The notes beneath the pieces were generated by a model. The model saw nothing but the letters and a program-made list of their open reading frames with translations, ran no database searches and was not told the origin of the DNA. Shown piece by piece: positions 17,874 through 28,453 of a stretch of DNA of 64,000 bases (its first letter is position 1; every line of letters starts with the position of its first letter). Location of the stretch: NCBI GenBank assembly GCA_037447655.1, contig JBBHKE010003427.1, positions 1 through 64,000 of the forward strand, written 5' to 3'. Origin of the DNA: Zygnema cylindricum. Its lineage: Eukaryota > Streptophyta > Zygnematophyceae > Zygnematales > Zygnemataceae. The translations under genes and the position numbers were made by a program.

Positions 17874-18440
17874 GATTCAACCAACTTAGTCCAAAGACTC
17901 AGATGGTTGAACAACATCATTATCAGCTCGATGGCTGACTAACAATACAACCACGTATTTTCTTTTATATTTATTGATAGTTAGAATATGTTGATTACTT
18001 TAAGTACTTTTTTTTTGTTTTCGATCAAGCACCTTAGTCGAAGACCCAGATGGTTGCATAAACATCATTATCAGCTCAAATGCTGGCTAACATTACAATC
18101 ACTTATTATTTATTAATTTTCGTTGTTTATTTTAGTAGATTGATTACTTTGAGTACTTTGTTTTTTTTTTTTTTTTTGTGATCAACCAACTTAGTCCTAA
18201 GACTTAGAAGGTTGCATAAACATTACTATCAGCTCGGAGGCTGACCAACTTTACAAACACTTGTTTTCAATCATAATACTTGTTTATTAGAATACATTGT
18301 TACTTTGAATATTTTTTTTTTTTTGTTTTTCCGATCAACCAACTTAGTCTAAAGACCAAGAAAGTTGTTGAACATCATTATCAGCTCAAAGGCTGACGAA
18401 CATTACAAACATTGGTATATACTTTGAATACTTTGTAGTT
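17874..18440. repeat. ~150-bp tandem repeat, four units
   Basis: Units begin at 'caaccaacttag' or its variant at 17879, 18026, 18183 and 18335 (periods about 147, 157 and 152). Each continues 'aagac..agatggttg', 'aacatcattatcagctc', 'ggctgac.aac', a T-rich stretch and 'tttgagtacttt'. Confidence 0.85.
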
Positions 18441-18459
18441 TACCAATAGTTTCCCAGTA

Positions 18460-19380
18460 GTTTCATATATCATCATCATCATCTTCATCTTCGTTATCAT
18501 CATCATTATCGTCGTCATCATCATCGTCATCATCATCATCATCATCATTTTCATCATCATCATCATCATCATCATGATCATCATCATCACCATGATAATG
18601 ATCGTCATTATCATCATCATTATCAACATCATCGTCATCATCATCATCATCGTCATCATCATCATCATCATCATCGTCATCATAATCGCAACATCATTGT
18701 CATTATCATCATCGTCATCATCATCGCCATCATCTTCATCATTACAGTATCATTATCAACAATATTATCATCATCATCATCATCATTATCATTACATCAT
18801 CATCATCATCATCATCATCATTTTCATCATCGTCATCATCATCATCATCATCATGATCATCATCATCACCATGATCATGATCGTCATTATCATCATCATT
18901 ATCAACATCATCGTCATCATCATCATCATCATGATCATCATCGTCATCATAATCATCATTACAAAATCATCATCAACAATATTATCATCATCATCATTAT
19001 CATCATCATCATCATCATCATCACCATGATCATGATCGTCATTATCATCATCATTATCAACATCATCGTCATCATCATCATCATCATCATCGTCATCATC
19101 ATCATCATTACAAAATCATCATCAACAATATTATCATCATCATCATTATCATTATCATTACATCATCATCACTATCATCATCATCATCATCATCTTCATC
19201 ATCATCATCATCCTCATCATCATCATCATCATCATCATCACCATGATCATCATCGTCATCATAATCGCAACATCATCGTCATAATCATCATCATCGTCAT
19301 CATCATCATCAATACAATATCATCATCAACAATATTATCATCATCATCATCATCGTTATCATTATATCATCATCATCATT

Positions 19381-19420
<40 letters not shown>

Positions 19421-19603
19421 CCATGATCATGATCGTCATTATCATCATCATTATCAACATCATCGTCATCATCATCATCATCGTCATCATCATCATCACC
19501 ATGATCATCATCGTCATCATAATCGCAACATCATCGTGATCAACATCATTGTCATCATCATCATCGTCATCATCATCATCATTACAATATCATCATCAAC
19601 AAT

Positions 19604-19634
<31 letters not shown>

Positions 19635-19785
19635 CCATGATCATGATCGCCATTATCATCATCATTATCAACATCATCTACATCATCATCATTATCATCA
19701 TCATTACATCATCATTATCATCATCATTACATCATCATTATCATCATCATTACATCATCATCATCATCGTCATCATCATCAGCCC
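18460..19785. repeat. (ATC)n trinucleotide array with higher-order units
   Basis: About 1.3 kb of CAT/ATC repeats. A longer block with 'accatgatcatgatcg' followed by 'tcattatcatcatcattatc' recurs near 18587, 18865, 19021, 19418 and 19632. A second block, 'caacaatattatcatc', lies between them, so the array has grown by duplication of larger units. The Ile/Ser/His/Met frames on both strands are artefacts. Confidence 0.95.
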
Positions 19786-20039
19786 ATCTTACACTAGGAG
19801 CAGACAATGCTCTAGAAAAATAAATAACTAATAACTACCTTTTTTACATAAAAATATTTAAACTCACAACCAAACAATAATAAGGAAAGAGCACGAAACA
19901 AACAATTCCCAAACCCTGTAACATGTAAGCGAAAAAGAGGTTTTCGTGTCATAATGAGCTTACCTAAAATAGAACTCCCAAAAGCCGAAAAAAAACACAC
20001 TTACACCTGAATAACAAAAAACACATAATGTCGTATATA

Positions 20040-20640
20040 TAATGACAATTACAATATGTATAACATGTCGAATAATATTTCTATCTTATGTAACTGATAT
20101 AGTATAAAACGTTATAAAACGTTATAATACATATTTAACATAAGTAATATTTGTAATATATACAATAACGCACGTTATTATGTGTTTAATATAGTTGAAG
20201 CAGGAGTTATATTATAACCAATGTATATACTTTTAGTTGAAGTATAATATATGAACAACTGTTACAACTACTGTTATAGTTGTACTGTATACTTATAACA
20301 ATTATAATAAATAAAATGTAATGGTTAGACATAATTGTAATAAACATAATGTAATGGTTAGATATAATTGTCATAATATATATAACATAACAGTTAGTTT
20401 CAACTGTTATAATTACTATAATGTATAAGTTTATTATACTTGTAATAATTAACATAATATAACGGTTAGATACAACTGTTACAATATGTATAATATAACA
20501 GTTAATTTTAACTATTAAGATAAATATAATGTAAACTGTTATAAAAAATATAATGTAATAGTTAGTTAACACTAATAATTAACACATTGTAACAGATATA
20601 TATAGATGTTCAAATATATATACTAAAATAGTTAGTTCTC
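20040..20640. repeat. Palindromic AACAGTTAGATATAACTGTTATA-like array (copy 1)
   Basis: Diverged units of about 25-30 bp, each near-palindromic, built around 'aacagtta' and 'aactgttata'. The same array type is found at 58240-58930. No gene is present. The minus frame at 20207-20572 is a repeat translation. Confidence 0.7.
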
Positions 20641-20958
20641 AAATAAGATGAAACATCTTGGCAGAGTTGCTGCGCAACCACACTATTTAGATTTGAAGAG
20701 GTGGAAGGAAACCATTGTTGGCTTCTTGTTGAGAAGAAGAAAGAGAAACTAAGCGTATAAAAACTATGGCGGTATACATATAAAAATACATATATATATT
20801 ATATATGTTATATATATAAATTATATATATATATATGTTATTTATTGTTGGAGGAATGTCCACTTCAGACTCCACACGTGTGTATCGCAGTAAATGCTGG
20901 TCCGCCAGTGCGCTGTTCATTGCCGTAAATTCGGTTTCAAGCGCTTGCATGCACAATC

Positions 20959-21031
20959 GGCCGGGTAGCTCAGTTGGTAGAGCTAGTGTATGTCTAACAC
21001 AAGGTCCCGGGTTCGATCCCCGGCTTGGCCA
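20959..21031 (+). tRNA. tRNA gene in left TRIM LTR (anticodon GTC by structure)
   Basis: All 73 positions fit a cloverleaf: acceptor GGCCGGG/CTTGGCC plus A, D stem GCTC/GAGC, anticodon stem with 4 of 5 pairs and loop ATGTCTA, variable loop of 5, and perfect T stem CCGGG/CCCGG with loop TTCGATC. The A box TAGCTCAGTTGG and B box GGTTCGATCCC are consensus. The loop gives anticodon GTC (Asp), but the body is not a typical plant tRNA-Asp, so isotype is uncertain. A TTTT Pol III stop lies at 21043-21046. Confidence 0.85.
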
Positions 21032-21092
21032 TTTAACCAAAGTTTTCACTTTGGCGCCCATGCGATATGTAGAATATCGCCGATCCTCAACA

Positions 21093-21104
21093 TGGTATCG
21101 GAGC
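21093..21104 (+). promoter_or_regulatory. Primer-binding site of the TRIM
   Basis: TGGTATCGGAGC directly abuts the left LTR and matches, with one change, the plant initiator-Met tRNA-complementary site TGGTATCAGAGC. Confidence 0.9.
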
Positions 21105-21142
21105 TAGGGGGCGTTGGCAAGCCATACGAAATGGAGTACATC

Positions 21143-21153
21143 GTGAGGGGGCG
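21143..21153 (+). promoter_or_regulatory. Polypurine tract of the TRIM
   Basis: GTGAGGGGGCG directly abuts the right LTR, as expected for plus-strand priming. Confidence 0.85.
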
Positions 21154-21266
21154 TGTTGGAGGAATGTCCACTTCGGACTCCACACGTGTGTATCGCAGTA
21201 AATGCTGGTCCGCCAGTGCGCTGTTCATTGCCGTAAATTCGGTTTCAGGCGCTTGTATGCACAATC

Positions 21267-21339
21267 GGCCGGGTAGCTCAGTTGGTAGAGCTAGTGTATG
21301 TCTAACACAAGGTCCCGGGTTCGATCCCCGGCTTGGCCA
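21267..21339 (+). tRNA. tRNA gene in right TRIM LTR (identical copy)
   Basis: Base-for-base the same tRNA as at 20959-21031, although the LTRs differ at three other sites. It has the same A and B boxes and a TTTT stop 13 bases downstream. Confidence 0.85.
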
Positions 21340-21395
21340 TTTAACCAAAGTTTTCACTTTGGCGCCCATGCGATATGTAGAATATCGCCGATCCT

Positions 21396-21400
<5 letters not shown>

Positions 21401-21465
<65 letters not shown>

Positions 21466-21519
21466 TTTATTTAATATAAAATATATATATATATATATAT
21501 ATTATATTAATATATATTA

Positions 21520-21552
<33 letters not shown>

Positions 21553-21630
21553 ATATATTATATACATATTATATATATCATATATAATATTTATATTATA
21601 TATATATGTATATATATATATATTCGACTC
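21401..21630. repeat. (TA)n microsatellite and AT-rich run
   Basis: About 60 bp of pure TA is followed by imperfect TA blocks. The TRIM appears to have inserted into this repeat, since shorter TA runs also lie at 20786-20838. Confidence 0.9.
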
Positions 21631-22444
21631 TGACTAATGTTTCCTTGTATAATTTAAACCACACTAAATAAGGTGCAATATTTTCCTAAACTAGCACAAC
21701 TTCGATAAAAACGTGCGATAACATTGACAAATGACAAAAAGAAGATAAAACTTTCGTATAAAACTGATAAATAAAAATGACAAGATTTGACATAAATAGA
21801 TAGAAAAAGGTACCTGGGGAAGGGGGGATCCGAGGAGGGTATTTGTGAGGGCGGCTAAGGAACCGACTGTCACGGCATACTTGGCAATAGGTTCCCTCTC
21901 ACCCTCCATTCATAAAACCAACAACTTCACTTCTCCCCTTTCCCTCTCCCTCTCCCTCGCCTCTAAAATATTCGAAATATCTAGAATTGATGAAGGGGAA
22001 AGGGAGGGAGGGAGGGAAAGAGGGAGGGAGGGAGGGAAAGGGAGATAGAAGTACTGGTTGGTTGACAGGAAGAGAACAAGATTCGCGCTCCAATGACGAG
22101 ACAAGGGGAGATGTTGACAAGGCAGTCCACAACCGCCGGTCTCAGAAATCGAAACGTTCGATATTTTGTCGTCACCTAGAAGAGTACAGTAGTAAGGAAG
22201 TAAACGGACGGACTTGTAAAAAAAAAGTACTTTCCATTTTTGCGCGTGCGATCCCATCACATCACGCCACTATCCGTACACTACACCGCTAGCTGACCCG
22301 CGGCCGACGACATCGAGGTGGCCACGACAGGTACCAGGATGCCGTCGATGCCGTACAAATAAGTGAAACAATATCGCAACAACGGCGACGATCGATTCTT
22401 TGTAGTTTGTACCTTTGACAGGACAGTTCGAAACCTCTACACTA
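21631..22444. other. Non-coding spacer with a GGGA-rich patch
   Basis: Complementary-looking CCCTCTC (21930-21960) and GGGAGGGA (22000-22045) patches create Ser/Pro- and Arg/Gly-rich frames. A fragment of repeat R is at about 22240-22280. No gene is recognised. Confidence 0.5.
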
Positions 22445-22997
22445 CACCGTCAATCGCTATTAGAGTAATGGAATAAATAGCGTAAAAAAAAAATTAGAGT
22501 TATTAACATTAAGCGGGATTTTTTTTTTTTTTGAAAAAAATATATATATACTAATTAATCCCTAACTATAATTTGGGTTGTCCAGAATAAAAAATACCCG
22601 CCATTAAAATGTCTACAGTAATATGTGTATCCGTACAAATTCTGACAATTCGTACGCCGTCGCGTTGTTCACACGGTCGACGGACGAACATATGAGAACG
22701 TGATTTGTTTCGACGAGTTTGCGTCTCTTTCTTCCAGTGCACATTCACATGTGTGCGCAATAATGTTAAGTGTCTTTTTATGCCTTTGTAATTCAAAGAG
22801 TACCATTTCGTACGAAGATACTCTGTCCGTACGCCACACTATTTCCATCGAAGTGTACTTTCGTTATTAACGCTAATTGAAAAAAAATCCTAATAAGAAT
22901 AATGGAAAAAATAGTATCATTGATTGTATTTCGGGTTTTTTTTTTTGAAAAAAGGGCACCGAATTGGCGTTATATACTCTAATAGCGATTGACGGTG
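22445..22997. mobile_element. MITE (553 bp) with near-perfect TIRs and TA duplication
   Basis: The left end CACCGTCAATCGCTATTAGAGTA and the right end, read on the minus strand, match over about 23 bases, with TA on both sides (22443-22444, 22998-22999). The interior is AT-rich without coding potential. It is the best preserved member of the family here. Confidence 0.9.
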
Positions 22998-23164
22998 TAC
23001 AGTACAGCGACGACGACAAAGTGATCGCGACAATTGACCCGCGGCCTACGACGTCAAGGATGGTTTTGTACGGACGGATTTGAGTCATCGGCGCTTTGTC
23101 GTACGGCAACATTAATCACATCGCGACGTTTATGTTGACGTAAGTTGGCGCCAAGGGCGATTCA

Positions 23165-23322
23165 CGTCCAAACAAATTTGACGTCACGCCAAAATGTCGT
23201 GTTATCGATACCGTAGAGTACAGTACAGTAACGTATTGTATCTTACTTTTAATTTTTACGTGTACGAAATGTCACATCACGCCACGCTGTCGTATTCTCA
23301 AATATCCGTACACTACCGGAAA
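23165..23322. repeat. Single copy of repeat R
   Basis: Matches the ~120-bp units at 16310-16700 through 'acgccaaaatgtcgtgttatc', 'agtaacgta' and 'tccgtacactac'. Confidence 0.7.
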
Positions 23323-23481
23323 CGGATTGATACGTGGAATACATGTAATTCCTACGAAAAATTGTGACGCTCCTATTGGTCCGCGTGTACAAAAACGATA
23401 GGCCCTTGACAATCAAAGGGCAAAGCACCGGGTCGCCCGCGACTATTATTTTGTCCTAAAGGCCAAGTTGTAAGTCAAGTA

Positions 23482-23953
23482 CACCGTGAATCGCTATTAG
23501 CATTAATAAGGCTAATTTGACGCCCCCAAATTTTGACCGAACCTAATATAGAATTAACAACTAATGTTTTCTTGCGTTAACATAGGTACTTTTGAATTAT
23601 TGCTAATAATTATAATTTAGAGAGTTTATAAATAGTGTAGAGTACGAAATGTGTCAATCCGTACTAATCCTGTTCGTTATTGCGTACATTTGTACAAAAA
23701 AAGTGTTAGAAAAAGGCGTCGACACGAAAAAGCGCACTCAGATATGATTCCCAATGTTAAAGACAAGGGGAAATCAAGCGAACCTGTTCTCACATGTTCA
23801 ACGGCTACATTATGGAAAAAATGTACCCAAATTAGCGTTTTGTATAAATAGAGTTTTTTTTGTTTTGGCGGAAGACCTTGAACCTAATTAGGGTTAATAA
23901 CACATTGTTTTTGTACACTAATTATTTCTTAACGCTTATAGCGATTCACAGTG
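23482..23953. mobile_element. MITE (472 bp), CACCGTSAATCG family
   Basis: Left end CACCGTGAATCGCTATTAG; right end, on the opposite strand, CACTGTGAATCGCTATAAG. The left flank is TA and the right is TG, probably a mutated TA. The short frames inside are not genes. Confidence 0.8.
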
Positions 23954-24420
23954 TGCTATTGTTTATGTTTTTTTTCGATTCTCGATTTTTCTTGATTGCT
24001 CGATATTTTGTGACTCTTTTATGCTATAAAGGATTCTCTTATTCCCTTCAACTATTTTTATTTTTTTCTATATTAAAAAACTATTTTGTCTCATGTGTAA
24101 ACATCAATCTTGATAAACACAAAAGCTGTACGTCAAACATTCCACTTTTGGTTCCTTGTTTGTCTATTCTGTTTGTCTATTTCCTTCCTTTGGAATCATC
24201 CCTATTTTTGGTTCTTCCCTACTCTTTTTTCTTTTTTTATTCCCTTGTATTGGCCTTTGGTGGCGTCCCCTTTCATAGGTAAAAAGAAATCGAAATCGCC
24301 TTTTTTCTTTTTCTTTTTGAAAGACATTTAATTACTAATGTTCAAAAACTTATCCATACATTATTCTTTTAAAGTTTGCTATTTTTCTTAACACCTTAAA
24401 TACAAGACTAAGGGTACTTC
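23954..24420. other. T-rich spacer
   Basis: The 140-aa Phe/Leu-rich frame at 23860-24282 runs across the MITE boundary and is T-rich without any domain; it is judged spurious. Confidence 0.5.
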
Positions 24421-25390
24421 GCATGTGCTAAAGTTACACTTAATTTCCGTCGTTTTCCTCCATAACTTAGAAAAAAACGAGAAAATCCGCAGCTGTACCA
24501 AAAAATTGAAGTTACCACCGTACAAGTTGCGTTACCTTAAAACTTTATATGTACATCAATTTGTCGTCTAGCGCGATGCAATTTGTCGTATAGCGCATTT
24601 TGACCCACTTTTGCGTCCTTCCAGCTCATGTTCAAACTTTACATAAAATCACCTCGCGAGGTGATTTTATAAAAAGTTCCTGAGGTGAGCGAATAGGCAG
24701 ATGTTGTCGCACGTGTCGGAAGTTTTTTACAATTTTTGTGCTCGGGGTACCAAACAAAAAAAACCCACTGCACGTTTCCAGCGTGTGCGTACTGTTTTTC
24801 GTGCGCTGATTTCCGTACAGGGGCCGTGGAGGGGTCTCAACCAACGGACGCCATTTCGCAAAAGCGATGTCCGCGAAAGCGCCTCTCTCTCTCTCTCTCC
24901 CTCTCCTACTACCGCGTCTACCTCACAATTATTGCAATGAAAAACGGCAATAATGGTATCAAATGAAAGATCTCTAAAAACGATTTCTTTTGACTATCTT
25001 TGGACGTATCTTGATAGCAAGTAGAGTGAGAAAAGATTAAAAAACAAAATCAGGAAACCATGTCGGAAAGTTTTAGAATTTGTGACGTCGACGCTGTCGT
25101 AATTTGAGCATGACGTTAAAATGTCGCAAACCCTAAACATCTACAATGTCACAAGTAGTTAGACGTCTACAACCGTCGCTATTTTGTAAACTTCATCAAT
25201 TGTCGCGAGTTTAGTAGACGTCTACATCCGTCACAATCTAAAGTAACGATTTCATTTGTTTACATAAGAATGCTCTGAAAGAGTACGAATGCTTTGAAAG
25301 TAGTACGGAGAATCTTTGCTAAAAACAAAGTTGCAAGATTAAAGTTTCGGTTACATGCGAACGTACCCTAATGGTGCAACTAAAACATTT
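24421..25390 (-). repeat. Inverted copy of repeat Q
   Basis: Read on the minus strand it matches the units at 12.9-14.5 kb: 'gtaaccgaaact', 'gtagacgtct' blocks, 'ccatgg.ttcc' and the palindrome. A 28-bp perfect palindrome with half-site ATAAAATCACCTCG occupies 24643-24670. A short CT run is at 24883-24905. Confidence 0.7.
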
Positions 25391-25425
25391 TGGAACCTAA
25401 TGCCGCAAAAAAAAAAAAAAAAAAA

Positions 25426-25435
25426 NNNNNNNNNN
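25426..25435. other. Assembly gap (10 N)
   Basis: Ten N bases follow a run of A, so the scaffold join here is unverified. Confidence 1.
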
Positions 25436-25563
25436 CGGCAAATCTGATCTCGATTACAATGGTGTATACCCCAAACTATTTATAAATTTATCAATGTGTA
25501 TCTGATCAAGTAAATTGACCTTTATATATGTATAACGTATCTTTGTCAATTTCTATCATGCTT

Positions 25564-25695
25564 CATGCCTAAAGAAAAGCCTAAGGCGGAGTTCATGGAC
25601 ACACTGTTCCCGGAAAAAGAAAGGAGAGCCCCATGGTGGCCAGACGGGGAGGAAATTGGCTTCGAGCCAATCGAATCACGTGCGTACTATCTTTA
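25564..25695 (+). pseudogene. Unrecognised coding-like fragment
   Basis: A 43-codon frame opening MPKEKPKAEF has protein-like composition (acidic and basic residues, a PWWP run) unlike the AT-rich noise around it. It ends at the junction with an LTR fragment, so it is probably a truncated exon. I do not recognise the family. Confidence 0.3.
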
Positions 25696-26065
25696 ACTGT
25701 TTCTATGCAATATGTATATATTTCCAGTTAAATGAACTAGTCTATGTGTAACTATTTAAATATTTATCAAACCCCATATGTGGTAACATTAGCTCTAGTC
25801 TAAACGGCTAAAGTCACCGGCTAAGGGCAGATTGACGGACGGTAGGTACCAGGATCAATTCCTGGGTCCGTCAAGTATCTTTTGGTAAGTCTTACTAATT
25901 TACCCCCAGTCTTCTATAGAGAGCATAGGCAGCCATGGCTCTAGCTCCCTATCCAGCCTTCAGTGACTACAACAAGTGTGGGGGCTTGGAGAGGGGAGTT
26001 AGAGGTAGACTTCCTCTGCCTTTTTCTTTCCTATTACACACCTAGAAAATACACAGATATCAACA
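25682..26065 (-). mobile_element. 5' part of a copia-family LTR, subfamily B, inverted
   Basis: The reverse complement matches the first ~380 bases of the LTRs at 35.3 and 55.96 kb, starting TGTTGATATC at 26065. It contains the tRNA-like module. It is joined head-to-head to a plus-oriented subfamily A fragment. Confidence 0.8.
25790..25875 (+). other. tRNA-like minihelix module of the LTR
   Basis: TTGACGGAC (from 25831) pairs perfectly with GTCCGTCAA, enclosing an 8-base linker and a perfect T-arm-like hairpin CCAGG-ATCAATT-CCTGG. An A-box-like stretch (gctctagtctaaacggc) precedes it. This is antisense to the LTR, as in the other copies, and is the cleanest version of the fold. Confidence 0.7.
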
Positions 26066-26089
26066 GCAACATCGTATGGGTTTACGAAA

Positions 26090-26676
26090 TCTCCGGAACA
26101 GAAGACAACAAATTTGGATGTGACAAATGTCGCATTATGGCGACGTCGTACACTGTCCGTACAAAAAGTACTTCGACATCTGTACTTTATTGTACGGTAC
26201 AGCCTTGTGATTGGTTAGTACCTTAGTACTAGGGGGTTTAGAGAGGAGTTTAAGACTTAGAATATTTTGGGTAGGTAGCCGCCTCTTCCAGAGAGCATCT
26301 TGTATAAAAAGAAAAATTTGGCCAGCCATAACTATCAATTCATTTGACCATTTTCAGTGATTCTTGTTGCTGCGGACTCAGGGGAGTCCACGCTACACAG
26401 GGTGTAGTCGGTCAGATTGTTTGCCTGCTTGGGTGGCTGCATTTCTAAGGGAAAGTCAAAGTGGGGAATGTTATCCAAAACTCATATTCTAACTTTTCAT
26501 TATATGGTGGAACTGAGCACACAGAAAGTCTTATTTCACAGGGGTGAAGGTGTAATGGGGTTTTGATTGTCAAGGGGTCAATCATTTGGGTTTATATAAA
26601 CTTGGAGTCAGCACTATCTAGATTAGCTTCTTTTGATCTGTGAATTCTTTGCGGCAATGGAGCCCGTAGAATTTCA
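26090..26676 (+). mobile_element. 3' part of a copia-family LTR, subfamily A
   Basis: Matches the last ~590 bases of the solo LTRs at 14.6 and 30.8 kb, including 'cttgtataaa', 'gcggactcaggggagtcc', 'gagcacacagaaagtc' and the terminus GTAGAATTTCA at 26676. The 5' half is missing. Confidence 0.8.
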
Positions 26677-26679
26677 ATT

Positions 26680-27200
26680 ACATGTCTTTGTGTGGCATTA
26701 TAGATGTACAGCCTTCTAGCGTTCTGTTGTCGATGAAGGAAAGAGATGCTCTCTGCCTTTACGTCTCTTGTCTGGTCGTCGTGAAATGACATAGAATTCT
26801 TGAGACCCCTGGAAAAAAAATAATTATTGGATGCAAATAGACAAAAAAAGTTAGTGATCTTCTCATCCTTGTCGAAATCGTCCGAAATTGTTTGAAACTT
26901 TTGAAATCCTTTGGAACTGGTGAAGTTGTTTTCCTATTTTTGGTGATAATTTAATGAAGAACACAACTACGATGTGTCTTCAGGTAAAGTTTGAAGATGA
27001 CATGGCATGACGTCGCTGTTAGTGAAATAACACAAGATGACAACATATAGAGCATTCTAACATTTGAATATCACCTAAATTATACTTTCAGTTTTTCACT
27101 TTCTTTGTATGGTTGTAATTTAACTGGTACGTTGCCAAGTTTTTGAGGAAAACGGCTTAAAAAGCCCTTACTTTGTCACATAGGGACACGATCTTAGTAC
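26680..27200 (+). repeat. Diverged copy of repeat Q
   Basis: Shares 'gtgaaatgacat', 'gagacccctggaaaaaaaa', 'ttgttttcctattt.tggtg' and 'agatgacatggcatgacgt' with 12470-12880. Confidence 0.6.
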
Positions 27201-27600
27201 GCCGAATAGTGTGTCTAATGTTGTCACTTCCAAGTATGAGACTTTTAGGTGTGAGACTTTTGGACACCACCTTTTAAATAGGCTTCATTCATATAAGTAC
27301 TTCAAACATTCATCAATTGTGTTTCACCTTTATCTAACGACTCTAATATTTTCCGAAGTGTCTATTTTTATCTTGGAACAAAAATAATCTATACGTTATT
27401 CGTAAAACCTCGCAATGATGCTTTAAGCATACAAGCATATGAGCACTAGGACCGATTTAGTTGGGTTCGGTTTGGTTCCTAGTTTGAAACTGGAATTCAA
27501 ATTCACGAATTGAACTAAGCAACTTAAAGTAAAAATGGTCAAACCGTTTTGTTTGAGCACTGTAATGCCCCTTCGGCGTACCTTGGCCATCCGGCCAAGT
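27200..27600. other. Non-coding spacer
   Basis: No gene or repeat is recognised in this stretch. Confidence 0.5.
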
Positions 27601-28020
27601 TCACCCGGCCGCCCTACCCTCCCTCCCCCTCTTGTCCGCTTCCCTCCCCTTCCCTCCTCTCCCCTTTCCTATCCCATCTACTCCAATCCCTCCCCATCCA
27701 TTCCCCTATTTTATAGTAGCCTCTCCACCTCTCTCTTCCTCCCTTCCCTTCCCTTTTCACACTTTTCCCCAACCCTCCCCTTCTCACCCCTCCCTTCCCT
27801 CCCATCCCTTTCCCATCCCATCTAATCCCATCCCTCCCCCTCCCTTCCCATATTTTATTGTAGCCTCTCCACCTCTTCTCCCTTCCTTTCTCTTCTCACA
27901 CTTTTCCGTGCTCCTCCCTTTTCTCCATTCCCTTCCCTTCCATCCCCTTCCTATCCCATCTTAACCCATCCCTCCCATTTCCTTTCTCTCTTGCATTGAA
28001 GTCTCTCCAACTCTCTCCCC
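27600..28020. repeat. Polypyrimidine tract
   Basis: About 420 bp of CCCTTCC/TCTCC on the + strand, with two diverged ~140-bp internal repeats ('cccatcta.tcccatccctcccc', 'ttttat.gtagcctctccacct'). The Pro/Ser-rich frames are artefacts. Confidence 0.9.
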
Positions 28021-28453
28021 CTCCCTTTAAACAGTTAAGCGATAAAAGAGGAAGGGGCAAAAAGGGAGGCGAAGAAAGTGGGTGGAAATTGGCAGTGTCA
28101 AGGTGGGTAGTGAATATGAGTCAAAGGAGGGAGAGAGAGTGTTACCGTGAGCGGTGAGGGGCAGTATCAGGGTGGAAAAAGGGGTTTCAGTGCCTTCAAA
28201 GTTGGTCGATGGATATTGGCCCAAAAAAAATAAACCACTGAATTTATGCCCAAAACCTAGTACCGAACGTGGTCAAAAGTGATCAACCATTCGGATGAGT
28301 GCAACCAATCCTAGGTGGAAGTCAAGGTCCACATAGTCACCGCTTAACTGAAAAATATATCTTCTAATTAGTTGATTAGTGTTTAACTTTCTTAACATAA
28401 TAATTTTTTACTGAGTCCATTTTCGGATTTATCCAAACAACGTTTGTATGGTA

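Larger units (their letters stand above)
20846..21400 (+). mobile_element. Complete TRIM retrotransposon (555 bp) with a tRNA gene in each LTR
   Basis: Two 247-bp LTRs (20846-21092 and 21154-21400) start TGTTGGAGG and end CCTCAACA. They differ at only three positions, all transitions, so the insertion is fairly young. The 61-bp internal part holds a primer-binding site TGGTATCGGAGC right after the left LTR and a polypurine tract GTGAGGGGGCG right before the right LTR; nothing else fits. It is therefore a non-autonomous terminal-repeat retrotransposon in miniature. It sits in a (TA)n region; flanks are tttat/tatat, so a 5-bp duplication is plausible but not exact. Each LTR carries a sense-strand tRNA gene with intact A and B boxes, which would provide a Pol III promoter inside the LTR. 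Frames such as RPGSSVGRA come from the tRNA. Confidence 0.93.

Noticed and set aside
16310-19785. CRISPR-like arrays
   Set aside because: Regular repeats here are satellites in a eukaryotic context, with no unique equal-length spacers and no cas genes.
18381-19831. Long poly-Met, poly-Ile, poly-Ser and poly-His frames
   Set aside because: All arise from the ATC trinucleotide array in different frames.
20687-21553. Frames with PGSSVGRASVCLTQGPG on + and PSRGSNPGPC on -
   Set aside because: Classic false proteins from tRNA sequence inside the TRIM LTRs.
23860-24282. 140-aa hydrophobic frame as a membrane protein
   Set aside because: It crosses a MITE end and is T-rich throughout; hydrophobicity follows from base composition.
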